DNA of 64,000 bases from assembly GCF_023074055.1 (NCBI RefSeq), contig NZ_JADPKR010000087.1, positions 1 through 64,000 of the forward strand, written 5' to 3'. The stretch is from Bradyrhizobium sp. 141 (GTDB lineage: Bacteria; Pseudomonadota; Alphaproteobacteria; Rhizobiales; Xanthobacteraceae). Positions 58,475 through 64,000 of the stretch are shown piece by piece. How positions within the stretch are numbered: the first letter of the stretch is position 1; each line of letters begins with the position of its first letter. The notes under the pieces are model-generated. The model saw only the letters and a program-made list of their open reading frames with translations, had not been told where the DNA came from and searched no databases. Both the position numbers and the translations under genes were made by a program.

Positions 58475-60043
58475 TCAGCCCATCCTCTCCCACAGCCGAT
58501 GAGCGAGCACGCCGGCGCGCTTCTCGATCGCGGCCGCGGCATCGAGCGCGAGATCCTCGCGATAGCGCCCGGTAATCAGCTGCACGCCGATCGGCCTGCC
58601 GTCGTGAAGCGCCACCGGCACCACCGCGCCGGGCAGGCCGAGCACGTTGATTGCGGAGATGAAGCGGATCTCGCCCCAGAATATCTCGCGCACGCGCTCG
58701 GGGCTAACGGTGTCCTCGCGCGGGCCCGGCGTCGGCTTCACCGTGGTCGGCGCCAGCACGATCGGGTAGTCCTCGAAGAACAATTGCCAGGCGCGGATGT
58801 GGCCGTTGCGTGCGGCGGTTGCCTGCATCCAGGCCTTGAGATCGAGCACGTTGGCCTTGGCCTTCATGCCGCCCCAGGCCTTGTGAAAATCCTCGGACGT
58901 CACCTTCAGCATGGAGGCTTCCTGCATCACCACGGTCTCGTTGGTGATGATGTCGCACCAGGTCTGCCAGACGCCATTGATGTCGGGCACCTCGACCTCG
59001 CTGACGCGGTAGCCGGACCGCTCGAGATGATCGGCGGCCTGACGCAGGGCCGCGGCGACGGACGGATCGACGTCCATATCGTCGGGAATCTTGGCCAGGG
59101 CCACCTTGATCGGCCCCTTCGGCCTCTCGCCCACCAGCGGCGCCGGCACCCACCAGGGATCGCGCGGATCGCGCCGGCTCATCACCTCCAGCGCAAGACG
59201 GACGTCGGCGACGTGGCGGGCGAGCGGCCCCTGCGCCGACATCAGGTGCGCCAGCATCGGCCGCTCGGCCGTTGCGCTCTCGTTGAACGCGGGGATGCGT
59301 CCTTGCGTCGGCTTGATGGTGGCAACGCCGTTGCAATGCGCGGGCCAGCGCAGCGAGCCGCCGATGTCGTTGCCATGGGCGATGGTGCCAATACCGGCAG
59401 CGACCGCCGAACCCGCGCCGCCCGAGGAGCCGCCGCAGGTGATATCAGGATCCCAGGGGTTCAGCGTCAGCCCGTGCAGGGGATTGTCGGTGAAGCCGCG
59501 GAAGGAGAATTCCGGCGTGTTGGTGAGCCCGATGACGATCGCGCCGGCCTTCTTCAGGTTGCGCACCACCGGCGCATCGGAGGGTGCGATCAGGCCTTTG
59601 TTGGCGGGGACGCCGTTGAAGTTCGGCCGGCCTTCGTAATCGACGTTTTCCTTGATGGTGACAGGCACGCCGTGCAGGAGACCTAGCGCACCGCCCTTCG
59701 CGCGCTGCTTGTCGGCCGCATGGGCCGCTTTCAGCGCTTCCTCGCCGAGATCGACGACGACGGCGTTCAGCTTCGGATTGACGGCGCGCATCCGTTCAAG
59801 ATGCGCCTCGACCGTCTCGACTGCGGAGATTGCGCCGGAGCGGATCGCGGCCGCGGTCTCCACTGCTGACCATTGCCAGGCCGGTCCCCGGGGGCGGGGT
59901 GGTGCAGCGGGCCGGCGCGGAGCGGCCTTCTTGGCTTTCTTCGCAGCGACGGCCTTGCGGCTTGCGCTGGTCTTGCTGGAGGGCTTTGCAGGTTTCTTCG
60001 AAGCAGTCTTCTTGTTGGTTTTCTTGGTCGTCTTCTTCGCCAC
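58475..60043 (-). CDS. Amidase with histone-H1-like N-terminal tail
   Basis: 522 residues. The amidase domain (about 55-520) has the triad K131 (VTIKENV), S206 (GGSSGGAGSA) and S230 (GNDIGGSLRWPA). The first 53 residues are almost entirely Lys, Ala, Thr, Ser and Pro, with blocks such as KKTASKKPAKPSS and AAKKAKKAAPRRPAAPP, like the tails of H1-like bacterial DNA-binding proteins. Such a tail is unusual on an amidase. The ATG start has GGAGGTGCGAC upstream. It is convergent with nothing nearby and downstream of an MFS gene. Whether the tail is expressed is untested. Confidence 0.88.
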   Translation of the reverse strand: MAKKTTKKTNKKTASKKPAKPSSKTSASRKAVAAKKAKKAAPRRPAAPPRPRGPAWQWSAVETAAAIRSGAISAVETVEAHLERMRAVNPKLNAVVVDLGEEALKAAHAADKQRAKGGALGLLHGVPVTIKENVDYEGRPNFNGVPANKGLIAPSDAPVVRNLKKAGAIVIGLTNTPEFSFRGFTDNPLHGLTLNPWDPDITCGGSSGGAGSAVAAGIGTIAHGNDIGGSLRWPAHCNGVATIKPTQGRIPAFNESATAERPMLAHLMSAQGPLARHVADVRLALEVMSRRDPRDPWWVPAPLVGERPKGPIKVALAKIPDDMDVDPSVAAALRQAADHLERSGYRVSEVEVPDINGVWQTWCDIITNETVVMQEASMLKVTSEDFHKAWGGMKAKANVLDLKAWMQATAARNGHIRAWQLFFEDYPIVLAPTTVKPTPGPREDTVSPERVREIFWGEIRFISAINVLGLPGAVVPVALHDGRPIGVQLITGRYREDLALDAAAAIEKRAGVLAHRLWERMG

Positions 60044-60162
60044 GTCGCACCTCCTGGAATTGCGCCGCGGAGGTTACGGATGACGAAACGACGTGTACAG
60101 GTGCGTTTTCTGCATGGCGCGATGGCGCGACGCGGCGAATGGTCCCCGATCGCGCCGCTGTA

Positions 60163-61344
60163 CTATTCCGCGGGGCACGCCGCGACGGCCGTCTGCGCGC
60201 GGTCGAGCCGGAGGCTGCACAGCGCGAGCACGAGACCGACCGTCGTCATGCCCGCTGCAACCAGCGGCAGCGCAGAGAGGCCGAGCCCGCGATCGATGGC
60301 GATACCGCCGGCCCAGGCGCCCAGAGCATTGCCGAGATTGAACGCGGCGATGTTGAGGCTGGAGGCGAGGGTGCGCCCGCTGGAGCCGGCCGCCTCCAAC
60401 ACGCGAAGCTGGAGCGGAGCGACCGTTGCAAAGGCGGCGATGCCGAGCAGCAGAATCAGCACGATCGCCGGGATCTTGACCGACAGCAGTGCGGCAAGCC
60501 CAAGAAGCACGAGGGCGAGCGCGGCGAGCGTTCCGATCAGCGCTCCGGCGAGGCCACGGTCGGCGAGCTTGCCGCCAGCGACGTTGCCAATCGCGAGTCC
60601 GACGCCAAACACCAGCAGGATCGGCGACACCGCTCCTTCCGAGAAGCCGGCGAAGCGCGTCAGGATAGGCTGAATGTAGGTGAAGACGACGAACAGGCCG
60701 GCAAAGCCGAACACGGTCATGGCAAGGCCGAGCAGCACCTGCGGACGGCCGAGCACCGCGACTTCCTCGGCAAGAGAGACCGGCTTGTCACCGTTGCCGA
60801 CATGGCCGGGCACGAGCGCGGCGACCACGGCAAAGGCAATCACGCCGATGACCGTCACCGCCCAGAACGCCGCGCGCCAGCCGAGCATCAGGCCGAACCA
60901 GGCGCCGAAGGGCACGCCCAGCAGCGTCGCGACCGTGAGGCCGATGAACATGGTTGATATCGCGGAGGCCCGCTTGTCCTCGGCGACGAGGCTGGTCGCC
61001 ACCACCGAGCCCACGCCGAAGAACGTCCCGTGGGCGAGCGAGGTCAGCACCCGCGCGGCCATCAGCAATTCGTAGTTCGGCGCCAGCGCGCAAGCCGCAT
61101 TGCCCAATGTAAAGATCGCCATCAGCGCGAGCAGCACGGTTTTCCGCGGCATCCGCCGTGTTGCCAGCGTCAGGACGGGCGCGCCGACGAATACGCCGAG
61201 CGCGTAACCGGAGATGAGCAAGCCCGCGACCGGCACCGAGACATGCATGTCGGCGGCGACCTGGAGCAGGAGACCCATGATGATGAATTCTGTGGTGCCG
61301 ATGCCAAAGGCACCGGCGGTGAGCGCGAGGACGGCGGGAGGCAT
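60163..61344 (-). CDS. MFS transporter, AraJ/DHA1-type efflux
   Basis: About 393 residues from the ATG at 61344 (GGAG six bases upstream; the frame extends to 61401). Twelve hydrophobic segments and the motifs LALTAGAFGIGTTEFIIMGLLLQVA and the A-motif-like GAPVLTLATRRMPRKT after TM2 place it in the arabinose-efflux/DHA1 group. It is divergent from the LysR gene with 98 bases between, a common arrangement in which the LysR protein controls the exporter. Substrate unknown. Confidence 0.88.
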   Translation of the reverse strand: MPPAVLALTAGAFGIGTTEFIIMGLLLQVAADMHVSVPVAGLLISGYALGVFVGAPVLTLATRRMPRKTVLLALMAIFTLGNAACALAPNYELLMAARVLTSLAHGTFFGVGSVVATSLVAEDKRASAISTMFIGLTVATLLGVPFGAWFGLMLGWRAAFWAVTVIGVIAFAVVAALVPGHVGNGDKPVSLAEEVAVLGRPQVLLGLAMTVFGFAGLFVVFTYIQPILTRFAGFSEGAVSPILLVFGVGLAIGNVAGGKLADRGLAGALIGTLAALALVLLGLAALLSVKIPAIVLILLLGIAAFATVAPLQLRVLEAAGSSGRTLASSLNIAAFNLGNALGAWAGGIAIDRGLGLSALPLVAAGMTTVGLVLALCSLRLDRAQTAVAACPAE

Positions 61345-61442
61345 GCGTGGCTCCGATGGTTGAGACGAGCCACGCAGATAGCCGTGCCCATGCAAAACCA
61401 TTAGAATGTCGGCAATCCAATCATTTGTGACGTGAATTCAAC

Positions 61443-62396
61443 ATGGCCCGTTTCGACACCAACCGCTCCGCCGAAATGGAGGTCTTCGTTCGCGTCGTCG
61501 ATCTCGGCGGATTCACCCCAGCCGCGCGAAAACTGCGCCTGACCCCATCGGGCGTGAGCAAGCTGATCTCGCGGCTCGAAGCCCGGCTCGGCTCGCGGCT
61601 CGTCAACCGAACCACGCGCAAGCTGACGCTGACGGAAGAGGGCCAGGCCTTCTACCAGCGCTCGTTGCGCATCCTCGCCGAGATGGACGAGGCCGAGCGC
61701 GAGGCGGCCTCGGGCACGGCGCCGCGCGGCCGCCTCACCGTCAACAGCAACATCCCTTTCGGAATGCTGCATGTGATGCCGCTGATCCCACGCTTCCTGG
61801 AACAGCATCCCGACGTCACGCTCGATCTCATGCTCACGGACACGCTGATCGACCTGATGCAGGAGCGCGCCGACGTCGCCATCCGCGTCGGCCCGTTACG
61901 CGCCTCGCGCCTCATTGCGCGAAAGCTCGGCACCAGCCGCATGGTCGTGGTCGGCGCGCCAAGCTATCTCGCCCGCTGCGGCACGCCGAAGGTACCGGCC
62001 GATCTCGCCGATCACCGCGGCATCGGTTGGACCTTTCCACGCGCGATCCGCGGCTGGCCATTCAAGCGCGGCGACCACACCGAGGAAGCCGTGCCGCCGC
62101 CCGTCGCGCGCGCCAGCGACGGCGAAGCCGCCCGCCGCCTCTGCCTCGGCGGCGTCGGCCTCGCCCGCCTCGCCCTCTTCCACATCTGGCCCGATATCGA
62201 ATCGGGCCGCCTCGTACCAGTGCTGCAAAGCTACAATCCGGGCGACCGCGAGGACATCCACGCGGTCTATGTCGGCCATACCGCGCCGCTTCCGGCCCGC
62301 GTGCGCGCGTTCATCGATTTCCTCGCCGAGCACGTACGGGTGAGCGACGCCGCGCTGAAGCGCGCGGCGGATGGGCGGTGGAAGGTGGTGGGGTGA
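61443..62396 (+). CDS. LysR family transcriptional regulator
   Basis: 317 residues. The N-terminal helix-turn-helix (MEVFVRVVDLGGFTPAARKLRLTPSGVSKLISRLE) and VNRTTRKLTLTEEGQAFYQR linker are standard; the rest is the substrate-binding domain. The start follows a short AT-rich divergent region shared with the MFS gene, so it is the probable regulator of that gene and of itself. No clear T-N11-A box pair could be singled out. Confidence 0.92.
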   Translation: MARFDTNRSAEMEVFVRVVDLGGFTPAARKLRLTPSGVSKLISRLEARLGSRLVNRTTRKLTLTEEGQAFYQRSLRILAEMDEAEREAASGTAPRGRLTVNSNIPFGMLHVMPLIPRFLEQHPDVTLDLMLTDTLIDLMQERADVAIRVGPLRASRLIARKLGTSRMVVVGAPSYLARCGTPKVPADLADHRGIGWTFPRAIRGWPFKRGDHTEEAVPPPVARASDGEAARRLCLGGVGLARLALFHIWPDIESGRLVPVLQSYNPGDREDIHAVYVGHTAPLPARVRAFIDFLAEHVRVSDAALKRAADGRWKVVG

Positions 62397-62499
62397 GGCG
62401 CGATGGCGGAGAGAGTGTCAGTCAATCCAGATTGAAAGATCAAGAATTTTCCGCGAAAATCCCAACTGTTGCAAAACTTGTCAGGGGAATTCCACACAC

Positions 62500-63177
62500 A
62501 TGCAGTTTGACGACGTCATCCTCGGTCGCCGGAGTATCCGCGGCTACAAACCCGATCCGGTGCCCAAGGAGCTGATTGCGGAAATCATTGGTTTGGCGAT
62601 GCGCGCTCCGTCGTCGATGAACACCCAGCCTTGGAATTTCTATGTCATCACCGGCGAACCGCTGGATCGGATCCGCGCCGGCAACACCGAACGGATGGTG
62701 GCGGGCATCCCTCAGTCGCGCGAGTTCCGCACCGGCCAGGCCTTTGAAGGCAAGCACCGCGACAGGCAGGTGGGCGTCGCAAAACAATTATTCTCCGCAA
62801 TGGGGATTGAGCGCGACAACTTGGAGAAGCGCCAGGATTGGGTGCTGCGCGGCTTCCGCCAGTTCGACGCGCCCGTCTGCGTGATCATCACCTATGACCG
62901 CGTGCTTGACGGTAGCGACGATACGCCCTTCGACTGCGGCGCCGTGGCGACCGCCCTCGTCAATGCCGCGTGGTCCCGCGGGCTCGGCGCTGTGATCAAC
63001 AGCCAAGGCATCATGCAATCCCCCGTGGTGCGCGAGCACGCGGGCATAGCCGACGATCAGGTCATCATGAAAAGCATCGCGCTGGGGTGGCCGGATGAAA
63101 CTTTTCCGGCGAATGCGGTGGTGTCGGAGCGAAAGTCCGTCGATGAAGCGACGGTGTTCGTCGGGTTCGAGATTTAG
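62500..63177 (+). CDS. Nitroreductase family protein
   Basis: 225 residues from the ATG at 62500; a frame reaching 62371 adds only poor-quality sequence and overlaps the LysR gene. FMN-binding RRSIRGYKPDPVPKE with the following IIGLAMRAPSSMNTQPWNFYVIT is typical; the C-terminal GAVATALVNAAWSRGLGAV and ALGWPDE complete the family. It likely reduces nitro or quinone compounds with NAD(P)H. It is downstream of the LysR gene in the same direction, with about 100 bases between. Confidence 0.9.
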   Translation: MQFDDVILGRRSIRGYKPDPVPKELIAEIIGLAMRAPSSMNTQPWNFYVITGEPLDRIRAGNTERMVAGIPQSREFRTGQAFEGKHRDRQVGVAKQLFSAMGIERDNLEKRQDWVLRGFRQFDAPVCVIITYDRVLDGSDDTPFDCGAVATALVNAAWSRGLGAVINSQGIMQSPVVREHAGIADDQVIMKSIALGWPDETFPANAVVSERKSVDEATVFVGFEI

Positions 63178-63210
63178 CGGCGCGCGGTCGGAAGGGCTGG
63201 AGGCACAGCA

Positions 63211-64000
63211 GTGATCCCCCCGATGGTCCGACGTGTCCTTGTGCTGGCGGCGGCTTTTGCCACTGCCTTGACGCCGGTCATTTGTCTTGGCGAAAGCAGC
63301 AAGCCGTTGCCGGCCAAGGCAACAAGGGAACTACCCGTTGAGCTGCTCTCGTTGCTCGAACAAAAGAAGATGCCGAAATATTCACCTATCGTCGTGCGTC
63401 TTTTCAAGGAGGAAGCCGAGCTCGAGGTTTGGAAGCAGGACGCGAGCGACCGTTTCCAGATTCTCAAGACCTATCCGATCTGTCGGTGGTCGGGTGATCT
63501 CGGGCCGAAGTTGCACGAGGGCGACCGACAGGCTCCGGAAGGGTTCTATGCAATTACACCTGAGTTAATGAATCCCAACTCCAACTTCTATCTTGCGATC
63601 AACCTCGGCTACCCCAACTCGTTCGACAAGGCGAACAAGCGCAACGGCAGCTTCCTCATGATCCACGGCGACTGCTGGTCGAGCGGTTGCTATGCCATGA
63701 CCGACGAACAAATAAGCGAAATCTATTCGCTGGCGCGCGACTCCCTCAGCGGCCGGCCATCGTTCCAGGTCCAGGCCTATCCGTTCCGCCTGACGCCGGC
63801 AAATCTGGCGCGGCATCGAAATAGTCCCAACCTGGCCTTCTGGAAAATGCTCAAGATCGGCAACGATCATTTCGAGGCGACACGACTCGAGCCGAGGGTG
63901 GATGTGTGCAATGGCCGCTACGTATTCAATGCGCAACCTCCCCCGAATTCACCGTCCCCTCTTGTGTTCAACCCTGCCGAAAAATGTCCCCCCTTCGTCG
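63211..64000 (+). CDS. L,D-transpeptidase, YafK type (3' end outside the window)
   Basis: 263 codons are in the window and the frame is open to the last base. GTG at 63211 has GGAGG seven bases upstream; an ATG follows at 63223. After a signal peptide (VRRVLVLAAAFATALTP, end near residue 24) comes a YkuD/YafK catalytic domain with VVRLFKEEAELEVWKQD, KLHEGDRQAPEGFY and the cysteine-histidine site IHGDCWSSGCYAMTD. It links peptidoglycan chains or attaches proteins to them in the periplasm; the exact reaction is unknown. It is 33 bases after the nitroreductase gene. Confidence 0.88.
   Translation, partial: MIPPMVRRVLVLAAAFATALTPVICLGESSKPLPAKATRELPVELLSLLEQKKMPKYSPIVVRLFKEEAELEVWKQDASDRFQILKTYPICRWSGDLGPKLHEGDRQAPEGFYAITPELMNPNSNFYLAINLGYPNSFDKANKRNGSFLMIHGDCWSSGCYAMTDEQISEIYSLARDSLSGRPSFQVQAYPFRLTPANLARHRNSPNLAFWKMLKIGNDHFEATRLEPRVDVCNGRYVFNAQPPPNSPSPLVFNPAEKCPPFV

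Overview
The window looks like chromosomal DNA of a Bradyrhizobium-type alphaproteobacterium (Nitrobacteraceae). It is GC-rich throughout. It carries lysC-ptsP-prfA, phaA/phaB/phaR, an Lrp-type regulator divergent from ACC deaminase (acdS), a DUF4167 gene and DUF1178, plus several copies of short palindromic repeats of the kind common in rhizobial intergenic regions. I saw no rRNA, tRNA, IS element, phage or CRISPR array. The genus call is inference from gene content and was not checked by any search.

Layout. 0.1-8.3 kb: an amide uptake and hydrolysis unit on the minus strand (amidase, two permeases, a Tat-exported binding protein, two ATPases), with an AmiC-like cytosolic amide sensor and a divergent MarR regulator upstream. 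8.5-14 kb: secA, a periplasmic parvulin isomerase and argJ. 14-22 kb: a Tad-associated von Willebrand protein, mutT, a methyltransferase, comF-grxC-nitrilase-DUF1178, a drug/metabolite transporter, ubiG and a PH-domain membrane protein. 22.2-27.2 kb: lysC, ptsP (nitrogen PTS enzyme I) and prfA. 27.3-34.1 kb: a MarR regulator, an orphan protein resembling the RNA polymerase alpha C-terminal domain, a second branched-chain-amino-acid-type ABC transporter with a fused permease-ATPase, and a HIT protein; these lie between prfA and prmC. 34.2-40 kb: prmC, DUF4167, a methyltransferase, gloB, a cupin, a flavin reductase-like protein and an EamA transporter. 40.1-43.2 kb: phaB, phaA and, divergently, phaR (polyhydroxybutyrate synthesis and its control). 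43.3-50 kb: a methyltransferase, an aminotransferase of the branched-chain family, an alpha/beta hydrolase, two small exported unknowns, a PilZ-PAS-GGDEF diguanylate cyclase and a CMD-family protein. 49.8-51.4 kb: acdR-acdS. 51.6-56.9 kb: recQ, a polysaccharide deacetylase, metA and metY. 57.1-58.2 kb: two small exported proteins behind FNR/FixK-like boxes. 58.5-64 kb: a second amidase with a histone-H1-like tail, an MFS exporter divergent from a LysR regulator, a nitroreductase and an L,D-transpeptidase cut off by the window end.

How the parts work together. The first 8 kb reads as a self-contained inducible amide catabolism module: import of short amides or urea-like compounds, hydrolysis to acid and ammonia, and sensing. 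ptsP, lysC, argJ, metA/metY and the two ABC transporters tie to nitrogen and amino-acid economy. acdS degrades the plant ethylene precursor and is typical of plant-associated bacteria. The pha genes store the resulting carbon. The regulatory DNA most worth a second look is a terminator between the second binding-protein gene and its permease, a FixK-like box before a glycine-rich exported protein, a two-copy AT-rich repeat between acdR and acdS, and a 459-base gap before the DUF4167 gene.
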